This document shows, one piece after another, positions 12,043 to 22,485 of a stretch of DNA of 64,000 nt. The notes under the pieces were generated by a model. That model was not told the DNA's origin. It ran no database searches and was given only the letters and a program-made list of their open reading frames with translations. The DNA is taken from NCBI GenBank assembly GCA_014281115.1, contig JACONQ010000003.1, forward strand, positions 930,001 through 994,000, written 5' to 3'. The stretch's first letter is position 1. Every line of letters begins with the position of its first letter. This DNA is from Laburnicola sp. R22_1 (taxonomy: Eukaryota > Ascomycota > Dothideomycetes > Pleosporales > Didymosphaeriaceae). The translations under genes were made by a program, and so were the position numbers.

Positions 12043-14156
12043 AGAAAAAAAGTTAAAGAAGAAGATAAAATAATAGTATTAGTACTAAGTTAAATTAAAG
12101 TCTAATATATATATATATATTTACTAAGATAGAATTGTAAGCTATAGACTCTAATAATAGAGCCTAACTAATAATTAGACAGCTAGAAAATTAAAAGCTA
12201 AGAACTACTATAGTAACCTCTACAAGAATCTAAACCCTCGTAACTACTATAGCCTAAGCCATAATTAGGGTTTAGATTGTAACTCTAATAGAAGCAAGAC
12301 ATAGGGCTACCTTACTCTATAGCTTAAGTTTCGCTAGGGCCTAAACCTAGGCGTATAGCTTAGGCGGAGAAGTTAGAAGGAACAGAGGACAGACCTAAAA
12401 AAGAAGGAGAGAAAATTATACTACTGCGGCTAAGTAGGGATAAGAAAGTGCGGGTAGAATTAATAGACTATTAGGAAGCTAGACGTATAGGGAAAGGCGA
12501 GTAGAATAGAACTTTAGAAAAATTATTAGTAGTCTAAAAGGGGAATAAGTTAGAGAATAAAGAGCTAATATATAGCACTATATTAAGTAAGACCTAATCT
12601 AAAGAGGAATAGGAGCTAGAGAGTAGATAACTAGAAGTGGGAGTAGTTTAGCCCTAAGATAGGGAAGAGCTACCGCTATCACTGCTAGAGAAGACAATAG
12701 GTTAAAAAGAACAAAAAAAGAGCAGTGTGTAGAGAGAATCTTAGAATAAAAAAGAACTACCACTATTGCTACTAAAAAGAATAACAGGCTAGGCATAACA
12801 ACACCTAAAGAGAGGTGTGCGTAGAAAAGACTTAGTAATGTCGAAATTAGTGCCTAATAGAGAATTAGGCGCCTCTACGGAACTCTTAACAATTAGACAA
12901 GGCCTACTAGGGCGCCTAGTAGGAAGCATTATAGTAGTGTTACTAGAACTAAGTAGCTTACTAATTCTATTACAAATATAAGTGTTTACTTCTAGTCGCT
13001 CTGTCTATAGCTTACGCACTTACTAACAACCCTGCTAAAAAGAATTAGCTTAAGTGTTTATAGCGGATACTAGAGGAAATAAAACTAGGCAGGCAAATTA
13101 GTAATAGGGAACTAGTTAAGAGTAAATTAGGCTTACTATGGTAGTTAAAGGAGCACTACTAATAGTAGAAAGTTGTCTAGTATAGAACGTAGTAGCCCTT
13201 AAGGAAAAGGTGCTAACTACTATTAATATACTAAAAGTAGGAATAATAACTCTAGACATAAGCCCTATAGGCTTAATTATAATTACTCTTAGCCGCACTA
13301 GAATTATAGTTAATACAGCCTTAGCCTATAGTAAAGAGAAGAGTAGAAAAATAAGATGTATAAGAAGTATAACTAAACACTAAGCGCTATTTAAAGTAAT
13401 TGCGCCTCTATTTATTAGTGCTTATATCTTTTATAAGAGTAGCTTAGTATAGCTAATAAAATAGAATAGTGTGGGCAATAGAAGTATTATTAGCAGAATT
13501 AGAGTTAATCTTAAAGCTGCCTATACCTTAAGTAAACTATATAAAGTAGCCTAACAATAGATACTTAGCGTAAATATTACGTAAGAGTCTTATAATCTTA
13601 TAAATAGTACTAAAGTTATATAGCTAATTTAAGAGAGTAATAACTAGAGTACAAGTTAGTAAGCTAAGGAATAATTAGAATAGGCATATATATAATAGAA
13701 CAGGAGCAGTTGCAAGGCATTATTAATAGGCGGTAGTAAGGGCTATTATAAGTCTTAGCCGCTTTCCTTACTATTACTATTATTATTGTCGCCAGCACTA
13801 GAGGCGTGGCTACTAAAGAAGAAGTTAACAGCAGCCATAGTTAAGGAGAAAGTTAAGACTATTAGGCAGAAGAATTAGAATAGCAAAATAAGAAGAAAAG
13901 TAAGAGAACACAAAGGGCAGGTTATATACTCTAAGCAGCCATAAGGCTCTATTAAGTTATAGCAGGTAAGACGTGTGCGTAAACGCCGCTTCTAGACTAG
14001 TAATAGGTAGTAGTACCCTTTAAGGAAAGTATAACCACGTTACCACTAGTAAGAAACTTTAAGAGTAAATTAGGCACTTATAGATAGTAATTAAAGAGCA
14101 AATAGCTTATAGGCATAAATAGAAAGACATAGCATTATAAGGAAAGAAGCAGAGTA
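12043..14156. other. Unidentified degraded repeat-type DNA
   Basis: AT-rich and stop-dense, with Lys/Arg/Gln-rich conceptual translation when TAG is read as Gln (for example about 13,470-13,980, which contains a run coding LLLLLL near 13,760). It may be the N-terminal part of a non-LTR or other retroelement, but I do not recognise a diagnostic domain. Short open frames on either strand look like chance. Confidence 0.4.
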
Positions 14157-14984
14157 TATATTAGGAAAGTTTTTTTCAAAGAGGCTGCTTAACCGTGCGC
14201 AGATGTGCGCATCTGTGCGCATTTTTGCACAGGCAATTTGCTAGCACAAAAATGCTTAGAGATGCGCAGACTTGCGCAAATGTGCACAAATAGTTTCAAT
14301 AAGTAATGTTTTTAAAGCTTTATAACTTTTTTACTAGTAAAGCTATAATTTTAATTTTTTAATAGATTTATAGAGGAAATACTACTCTTTAATTATTTAA
14401 TTTAAAAATACCATTTTTATTACGTAATTATTTAGTAATTAATAAAAAACTCTTTATTTTGCTAGTTATTATATATATTACGTAATAATATTATATAAAC
14501 ATATAGTACTAATAATATAGTATATAAAATTTTAAAAAAGTTTTAATAAAAATAAAGTAGTTAAAAAGTTATTAAAGTTTATACTTTTTAAAATAGTGTT
14601 CTTTGCTAAGCCACTAATTTTCGCCTAATCTAATTCTTTTAAATAATTATAAAACTATATTTTTTTCTATTTTTAAACCTACAAAATCTAGAATTTAGGG
14701 TTAGGTAGAAGTTTTATATAACACGCTAGTAATTAGTACTATTATATTAACTAGTAATTACTATCTAGTAAGAGACTTTAACTTTATACTTTAAGAAATC
14801 TTTTTTTTAAAAGCTTACTAAGCTTTTTTTAAATTCTAGCCAATTAAAGAGCTTTATTTGCTGACTAATCAGCATTATTTTAATAGCATAGGTGCCATAG
14901 GTGCCCTGGATGCCCTAGGTGCACTGGCGGCATAGGTGCGCATCCTTGCGCAACCTTACGCATGCGCACGCTAAAAAAAAGTAG

Positions 14985-16776
14985 TAAGCTAGCGCAGCCG
15001 GTTGTGAGACACCCAGGGATATGAGACACCGCGCAGAAATCCTCCACCCTTCAAAAAATCGCGATAATTAATTCAGCGTAATTACAATTGCCACTCACTA
15101 CACATAGATTGCAGAGTTTTAGCTGCTACTTCTGCTGCTAGTTTTTCTGCCTCCTTTTCTTTGTTAGGACTATTGTTTTGTTGCTCTATAAGCTTAGAGG
15201 CCTCTACTACTATCTTAATTGTATCTACGTTGGCAAAGCGTTAATTTGGGTCTATACAAACCCTCTTTCGTAGTGCTTAAGGCTTAAGAGCCTTAAGTTG
15301 GCTCTGCAATTGTTTGTTCTCTGCTTCTAGCGCTACTAAGCGAGTATTTGCAACTGCAATTGCCTTGCCAGCTTTTTTAAACAGTTAGTGAACTTTCTAG
15401 CCTATACTCTACTCTTTGTAAAGCGCTCGCTAAGCTATAAACAGATTACGAGGGCCGTGGGGGGTAGAGAGATAGCTCTTAATTAGTTGTTAAGCTTGAT
15501 TCTGGCGAGGTGGCGTAATAGGCCTTTAAGCGACCTAAGATAAGTTAATTACTTGCTTAATATTTAATAGGCAGATGTCTGCAGTAGCCTATCTAGCGCG
15601 AATAACTCTCTTAGTAATTGCACCCTCTCTAGCAACGTAGTAGGTAGTAATAAAGTGTTCCTTTTTAACTAGGGCAGCATTATTAAGGTGTGATAACTCC
15701 TAGATCTGCTAGCGATAGAATTGTTTTACTACTAAGAAAACAGAGAGATCTAGGGGCTGCAGAACGTAAGATAAGTAAGCAGGGAGAAATAGAAGCCTAA
15801 CTTTATTCTGCTTACAGATCTACAGGAAGTCTAGGTCCACATAGCTACTGTGGCCATCCAAAATTAGCATCCTCTAGCGATCCTCTAAGGGCGCAGTTTC
15901 TAGCAGAAATACGCGTTGCAGCCACTTAACGCCAATTATGTTAGATGTCTAGCCATTCTCTAAGGTTGCGTATAGCTAGTTAGGTATTATTAATAGAAAC
16001 CAGGTGCTCTATAGGTGTTTGCCTTTAAAAATAACTGCAGGCCTTAGCTTCTTGCCTATTGCTGAAACGCACTCGATTATCGACGCCTACTCGCAATTCT
16101 CTAGTAACTAATAGTAAGCCTTTGTTTTCTAGCTGTCTACAAGTACTCTAGTGTTTGCACATACACCTAGGGCCTTGCCAGTCTTGTCCATATTCTATAT
16201 ATCCTTATTGCGTATGTTTAGCTTAACGCGGAGCTGCTTATAGAGCTTAAGAAACTTGCGTATTGCCTCCTAAGTTGCTCCCTTAGCTCTTGCAGCCTTA
16301 ATCTTCCTACCTACAATAGAGGCGACGCGTGGGTTGCGTTTAATAAAGTGGGATATCCAGTGTTTACTCACTAATGTGGGCTCGCCGTTTATCCTTAGGA
16401 TTCGATTCGCCATTTCTCGTGTACGAGCGTGAGAAGGAGGATACCCGCGTGCGTCCTCTTTAAGTATCCATTGTACAAGGAAGTCCTCTTGTTGTGGAGT
16501 TAATCGTTGCTAGTATACGTGGCTGTTTTGCCAGTTTTGTGAACCGCGTACGCGCCTCGAGAGCGTGGCTAGGGGGATGTTGTGTGCCTTTGCAGCAGCT
16601 CGTTAACTAGGAAAAACGCCAGCATTAAGATTAGTAATAGCTGCTTGAATTGCTGCCTCACGATTGGCCATTTTGGTAGGGTGGATGTGGAGATATCGCG
16701 ATTTTTTTGAGGGGTGGAGGATTTCTGCGCGGTGTCTCATATCCCTGGGTGTCTCACAACCGGCTGCGCTAGCTTA
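14985..16776 (-). mobile_element. P1: pogo/Fot1-like transposon inside S copy 1
   Basis: 1,792 bp including flanking TA. Inverted repeats of about 80 bp (14,987-15,066 and 16,693-16,774) begin AGCTAGCGCAGCCGG and are nearly identical. Each contains TGAGACACC twice, starting 17 bp apart (15,005 and 15,022 on the left). TA is duplicated. The empty site is preserved in S copy 2 near 33,475, where GTAGTAT runs straight into the equivalent of the right flank. P1 is far less RIP-damaged than its surroundings at its ends. Confidence 0.92.
15082..16671 (-). pseudogene. P1 transposase pseudogene (CENP-B/pogo type)
   Basis: One frame of 530 codons spans the gene without net indels, from ATG (complement of 16,669-16,671; MANREAAIQAAIT) to MCSEWQL and a stop. 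It would cut and paste the element at TA sites. N-terminal helix-turn-helix sequence (RAAAKAHNIPLATLSRRVRG) is followed by a CENPB-type HTH region (EDFLVQWILKEDARGYPPSH) and a DDE_1 catalytic domain. The catalytic residues appear as NMDKTG, LILDGHSSYVD and LQPLDLS, so all three Asp remain. About a dozen TAA/TAG stops, mostly at Gln or Trp positions, make it non-functional. It is a close paralogue of P2 at 45,937-47,529. Confidence 0.88.
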
Positions 16777-16873
16777 TCGCGGGTGCGCTTGGAGCGCTTT
16801 TGGTGCGCAGGCGTGCGCAGAGCCGCCTAGGTGCCATAGGTGCGCACGCGCGCTTAAAATTTTTCCTGATGTA

Positions 16874-18760
16874 GTAGGGATAAGGAATATATTTAAGTAC
16901 TAATAAGCTATCTAAAGCCTAAGCAGCCCTTAGATAAAAAGAAACTTTTGTAGTTATTACTAGTAAGCTATAGACTAAAACTGCTACTCTTCTTCTACTC
17001 TTTTTCCTCCTTACACTTGTTATAGAACCTATAAGCCTAAGCGACTCTAGCCTAAACTTAGGAATTCTGCAATAGCCTCTAGAAGAAGTCCCGCTCTAGA
17101 GAGCACTGCAACTCCTAGAAAACTTAAGTCTAGGCTTTATTCTCTATATTAGTATTATAGGGAGAAGAAGAACTATTAGGCTAATAGTTAAAGCGTGCCT
17201 AATATCTTCTTAGAGCTCTTTCCCTTTCTTAGAATACATAAATTGCAGTTGCATAATAGGCAAGAGCTAGAAGCAATACTAGAACTATCTAAGAAGCTAA
17301 TAGGCCTATCTCTAGAGTAGCCTAGTAAGTAGGTGCTCTGGACTAGTTAGAAGCATAGGTACGCGCAGTAGTAAAGCTTGCGTAAAAAGAAGATTAGAAA
17401 GAAGCTAGATAAATAGTGTCTAAGGGCAAAGCTAAAGGATATAGAATTAGAGAGTTAGGGGTTAACTAAGATAGAAATTCGAGGTTATTGCTAATTATAA
17501 GGTTCTTAAATATAGACGTCGCTTCTAGAGAGCTAAGTATTACTTAGGTCTAAGCATTAAGGTTTATAACGCATACTTAACGTATAGAAGAAGGATTAAA
17601 AGGTAAAGAATAAAGGCCTATTTAATAGTTAACTTAAGAGGCATTTAGAGTGTACGCCTATAAAAAGAGAGACAGTATAGCATACCTAAAATAAAAGAGT
17701 ATAGGGCGCTTTTATTACAAATATAGTAGGCTATATATATGCTACTAAATAGCAGTTCCATATTATTATTAGCAAACTAGAAATACTAACACTACGCTAG
17801 TAGGCACCTATTATAGGACAGAGTGTTATCGCCTATAATAGGAGAATGGATAAAGTTAATACGTCCTTAGGTAGCAGCGGCAAATAGGCTTAGTAGGTAT
17901 ATAGGATAAGAATCTTTATTATTTAATAGTTTAGACTATTAGGCCTAGTAGAATATAACTCGCTTGTTCTTAGTGTTGTATTATCGCGCTTCCTAACTAT
18001 AGTAGAGAAAATAAAAGAGCGAGGCGTTAATTATAAGTTTATTAGAGTTATAGTCTAACTAAAGTGTAAAATTATCTTAACCGTTTACCTAGGGTTGCAA
18101 ACCGCAAGGCAGGTTATTATTATTACTAACACTCTGCCTAAGGACTATAAAAACTTAGACTATAATATTAAAGCTAATGCGTATATCCAAGAGAGGAATT
18201 ACTTCCTAGGAGTTAGCCTAAGAGACTATTAGGGTGCGAGAAACTTACACAGAGACAAGAAGGTAATAAATACGCTAATAGAGAGCTTTTTAGGCACTAG
18301 AAAAAGGTTAAAACTACTAGAGCCTACACTATTATCGCCTTAATAAGAAGGCTTACTGCCGCCGCCACTACTACTAGAACTAAGGCGGCCAGATGCGTAG
18401 GCGCCCAGGGCATAGTTAATCTAAAGACAGGAAGGCATAATAAGGCAGACTAAGTAAAGGCTTAAGAATAGTTTAGGGTTTAGGAGGATAAGAAGCTAAA
18501 CTATAGAAAAATTGTAAGAGTGCGAAGAGTAAGTAGAATAGGCGAGTTAGTAATAAAAATAGGTGGGCGTTTATAGGCTATTATTTAAGGTTACACAAAG
18601 CTAGGTAATTAACAAAACTTACTATTAGAGGTAGGCCTAACCTCTACTTACTAGTAGAAGGCGCTATAGAATATTTAGAGTATTTTCTAAAAGAGTGTTT
18701 AGTATAAAGCTTAATAGGGCGAAGATTTTATAGGTAGGAAGCTATGTGGTAAAATAAACT
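16874..18760. other. Unidentified degraded DNA
   Basis: RIP-type AT-rich sequence with no recognisable domain. Islands of slightly higher GC (about 17,800-18,420) read as charged, low-complexity protein in plus frames when stops are bridged. It is the right-hand continuation of whatever S copy 1 inserted into. Confidence 0.35.
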
Positions 18761-20822
18761 CCACTACATAGGTTACGTAGTAAGCCGGTGCCCAATTAGC
18801 TCTTAAGAATTTAATAGGTAGTTTCTTTCTTCTAGCACACACAACTTAATCTATCTTTCTACTAAGTCTTAATTAGGACTAGGTTCTCTCATAGTAGAAG
18901 GAACACTATAATATATAAAAATAAAGGTACTAAGAGTATCTAAAATATAAATTTAGTTTTAGAGATAGCTTGCACGTTAGTAAGAACAGGTCGTCCTAAG
19001 ATAATAACACTAAATATTACTACTACTCTTAACTAAGAATTAACTAAACTAGAATAGTAAGAGACTTCTATAGGCGTTTCTTTGTCTTTAGTGAATACAG
19101 CTATGTTTATTAGCTAAATTATAGAATTTTAAGAGTTTTCTATTACCTTCTACGTTATAGTGCGGTTATAATCTACTATTAGCCTAGGCTAGACCTATAA
19201 ACAATATGTGACTATCTACGTGACTATCTACGTGCGACTTATTTTATTAGTTTATAGATATTAAAAAGCTAAATAAGAATAGTATAAGTATAATAAAAGC
19301 GTCTGTGTGTAAAAAGACTAAGAAGGAGAAGAATAGGAGTTTATTAAGTAGTAATAAAGAGAAAGAGAATTAAGGTTAGAGTGGAGACTATAAAACACTG
19401 CAAAGATACGCTTAGGCACTAGATACTAGATACACGCTAGAAGCGAGCTATGGCTATCTAATAAGATACCTTATAGATTTAGATAATAGCGCTATACCTA
19501 CTATTAAAGTGCTTATAAGACAAGGTGCTGCTTTTTACTATATATATTTGCTTAATATACCTATAGATTAAAGCTAAACATATTATAATAATGCTTTCCC
19601 TTTCTTAAAACGCCTTTTACTACTTGCTAATTTCGCTAAAGTATTTGCATATTTAGCTACTTTTCTAATTACTAAGTTACTTATTTATTATATATCTCTA
19701 GTGCATTCTATATTTATATAAAGAACTACTTAAATATTTAATATAAGATCTAAAAGCACGCCTTTATCTCTAGGGCTATAGTCTTTATAGTTATTTTCTA
19801 TTAGCGCCTGCATTAGCACTAGTACTTAGGAACTACTAAGGGCTCTAATTAACCCTCTTAAGTATAAAGTAGTATGCCTAGACTATAAGAGCTATATAAT
19901 ACGCTAGTAATAAGCTTTCTTATTATAGTAAAGTACTTATCTAACTACTATCTAGCCTACTCTATAGTAAAGGCCTACTTAAGCTTCCTTTATAATGTTC
20001 CTTAAAGTACTGCTATACTTTTAAATTGCTACTTATAGAGAAAGTTATAGAATTTATAAATAAAAACTAGTTAATCTAAACTTTACGCGTATATTTAAGA
20101 ATATATTCTCTAATATACTTAATATAACTATATATTAGTATATTAATAGGACTACTAAATATAAAGTAGGTAAGAAAGCTTAAGATATAAATACTTAAAA
20201 AGGATCTTAAAGCTTTATAATTATAGAAGATATTAATGCTAAATAATTATAAGACTTAATAAATTAGCTAGCCTAGTATTAGTTGCTAGTAAATAAGGAT
20301 AAGAAGATATATAAGTTTATATTAGGTATAATTAATATCTAGGCAAAGTATATTATTAGGTTACCTTACTATAATACTTTCTAGCTTCTGCCTTTTAGTA
20401 GCTTAAATTTTACCTTTTAAGCTAATAGTAACACTCTATACCTAGTCGATAAAAATTCTTTTATATTTAAATATAAATATAAACTAGACTTTTTACGCAC
20501 TTTCTTTTACTTGCTAACTAGTTCTATAATAACACTAGCTTTACTAAGTTTATTAATCTATGTTTTTTTTTACTTTTAAAACTTTGCTAAATTTTTTAGA
20601 AGTCTAATTAAAGCCTATATTTAATAAAGACTTTAGCGTTTTTAAATATAATAAGTACACTTTTTAGCGCTAAGCTAATACTAGCACTAAGACCCTTAAC
20701 CTTTAACGAGTTAGTAATCCTCTTACTCCTAGTATAGGCCTTATTTAGAGCGCCTTCTGCTTAAGTAATAATATTATAATTCTTAGCTACTTTATTCCTA
20801 CTAATACTATAGTTAGTGTTAA
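18761..20822 (+). other. Degraded retroelement-like DNA
   Basis: AT-rich, stop-dense. Around 19,430-19,560 a plus frame reads LDNSAIPTIKVLIRQGAAF, which could be a damaged aspartic protease (DTGA changed), but this is weak. The rest gives no family match by eye. It ends where the gamma LTR-like repeat begins. Confidence 0.35.
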
Positions 20823-21145
20823 ACTATAAACCTAAAAGCAATTTTACTTTATTAAGCTTTTATTGTATAGTAATACTTATTATCTATTATATAGTAGTGT
20901 AATAAGTAAATACTTATCTTTTAGCTTATTATCTAGTTTAAGATTAAATAAAAATAGACAGTCTAGAAAGTCTAGACTTTAGAATTTTCTTTATCTTATT
21001 AATCACGTGTTATTACGTAATTTTAGATAAAGAACTATTAGTTTTCTAAAGTAGAACTTAATAACTTTCTAGCACGTGTATAGTCACGTGAATTTATCTA
21101 TATAAATAAGCCAAAACCCCGAGTTAGAAAATATATTCAAGTTAG
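20823..21145 (+). repeat. Gamma LTR-like repeat, plus copy
   Basis: Matches the complement of 59,650-59,990 over about 320 bp. Shared landmarks include CAATTTTACTTTATTAAGC, the palindrome-rich AGTCTAGAAAGTCTAGACTTT and ATCACGTGTTATTACGTAAT. The other copy lies at the 5' end of Gy3, so this is probably an LTR of that family. Exact ends are uncertain; which interior it belongs to here is unknown. Confidence 0.65.
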
Positions 21146-21854
21146 TTATCTTACTATCTATCTTACTAAGAATACTATCTATCTTATTATATAAGTACTT
21201 TATACTTATTATATTACTACCTACCTACCTTCTACTATATTACGTAATCTATTTCGACAATTAGCGTTAAGCTTAAATGTATAGCTGCTTTACTTTACAA
21301 AGTAGATAAAAAGACCCTAGCTTAAAAAGTATAAAACTAAGGCTAAATAATTAAAAATAGCATCTAGGAGTATGCTATAATGCAATATAAAACCTTTAGT
21401 AAAGTCTTTACCTTTAAAATTAATAGCTTTAGCTTCTCTATTTTTATAAATAATACTAATTATAATAGTACTTACTAGTCTACCTGCTAAGCACGCCCTA
21501 TTACCTTTCTTTTACACCCTATTTTCCCCTGTTTACGCCTTTTACCTTTCTAAAGACGCCTTTTATAATTAGTATTAGCGTAGTAGTTAGTGTAGGCCTA
21601 TGCCCTACGCTACTCTCTATATATAAAAGGGCCCCTTATATCCCTTTCTTATCTACTATCTTAGAATAGTCTTAATTTAACTAGCTCTTTTAACTATTCT
21701 AGCTATTCTAGAGAGGTTTGCCTTATAAGACTGTGTACTATCCTTATATTATTCTAAGACTAACTTTTTATTTAGCTATAAATAGTAATATAATATTTAC
21801 TTCTCTCTTAAATTACTGCCTATAAGTAGTTAAATTAGTAGAAGTTTTACTTTA
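21146..21854. other. AT-rich spacer after gamma LTR, no gene seen
   Basis: Contains pyrimidine-rich stretches (CTACCTACCTACC-like near 21,221) and no readable domain. It may be leader sequence of a retroelement. Confidence 0.4.
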
Positions 21855-22290
21855 TTAGTTACTAGTTATACTAGATAGTTATCTAAGATCTATAAGACTA
21901 CTAATATAACTCCTTTACCCACTATAAGTAGATAAGAGTGTATTAGTTTATTAGTTACTAGTTATACTAGGTAGTAGTTTTATATTAAAGTCTATAAGAC
22001 TACTAATATAACTTTTCTACTTATTATAAGTAGGTAAGGGTGTATTAGATTAGTTACTAGTTATACTAGGTAGTTATTATACTACCTAAGGTCTGTAAGA
22101 CTACTAGTATAACTTCTCTGCCTATTATAAGTAGGTAAGGGTATATTAGATTAGTTACTAGTTATGTTAGATAGTTATTATACTATTTAAGATCTATAAA
22201 ACTACTAGTATAACTTCTCTACCTACTATAAGTAGGTAAGAGTGTATTAGGTTAGTTACTAGTTTTGCTAGGTAGTTATTACACTACACT
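21855..22290 (+). repeat. Tandem array, ~100-bp unit, about 4.4 copies
   Basis: The block TTAGTTACTAGTTATACTAG starts near 21,855, 21,951, 22,050, 22,151 and 22,252, so the period is 96-101 bp. Within each unit a second block (AAGACTACTAATATAACT, or close) and a third (TATAAGTAGGTAAG) recur. Copies differ mainly by transitions. Non-coding; its position suggests a retroelement untranslated region. Confidence 0.85.
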
Positions 22291-22364
22291 AAGATTTATT
22301 CTAAAAGGCTGCCCTAAAAGTTCTAATATTCTAAATATAAATAATAAATCTTTTTTTTTGTAAT

Positions 22365-22485
22365 TATTACCTTTTTTACGCTCTTTTTAATTACTAAGCA
22401 GAGGGCTCTGCTTTTTTGTCATGTTATTTAAGATGAAAGCCTTTGTCGTGCTATCTCTAGGTAGTTAATTTAACGCCACATAAAT
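22365..22485 (+). repeat. Delta repeat with hairpin, copy 1
   Basis: About 120 bp matching 60,088-60,205 in the same orientation. Shared blocks are ACGCTCTTTTTAATTACTAAG, read in parts, and CTAGGTAG...TTAACGCCA. It includes the inverted repeat AGCAGAGGGCTCTGCT (22,397-22,412) followed by a T-run. Function unknown; a terminal or regulatory part of a retroelement is possible. Confidence 0.7.

Larger units (their letters stand above)
14157..16873. mobile_element. S element copy 1 (non-autonomous; TGCGCA decamer arrays), interrupted by P1
   Basis: Non-coding element of about 925 bp once P1 is subtracted, matching a second copy at 32,619-33,573. Ends are imperfect inverted repeats: right end CATCAGGAAAA on the complement, left end TATTAGGAAAG, with TA outside both. 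Near each end TGCGCA or a close variant recurs at 10-bp steps (14,196, 14,206, 14,216; 14,263, 14,273; 14,937, 14,947; 16,784 onwards), and GGTGCC decamers recur near 14,891-14,920. The middle is AT-rich without coding potential. P1 sits at a TA in it; copy 2 has the unoccupied site. Confidence 0.8.

Noticed and set aside
12599..13298. Two short minus-strand frames resembling hydrophobic peptides
   Set aside because: AT-rich, RIP-type DNA; CTA/TTA-rich complements make Leu/Val/Ile-rich frames by chance.
16664..16903. 79-codon plus-strand frame across the P1 right end
   Set aside because: It runs through the TIR of P1 and the S decamer array; frame openness is due to GC-rich repeats.
21855..22290. 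Possible CRISPR array
   Set aside because: Units are contiguous ~100-bp tandem copies without unique spacers, in a eukaryotic genome.
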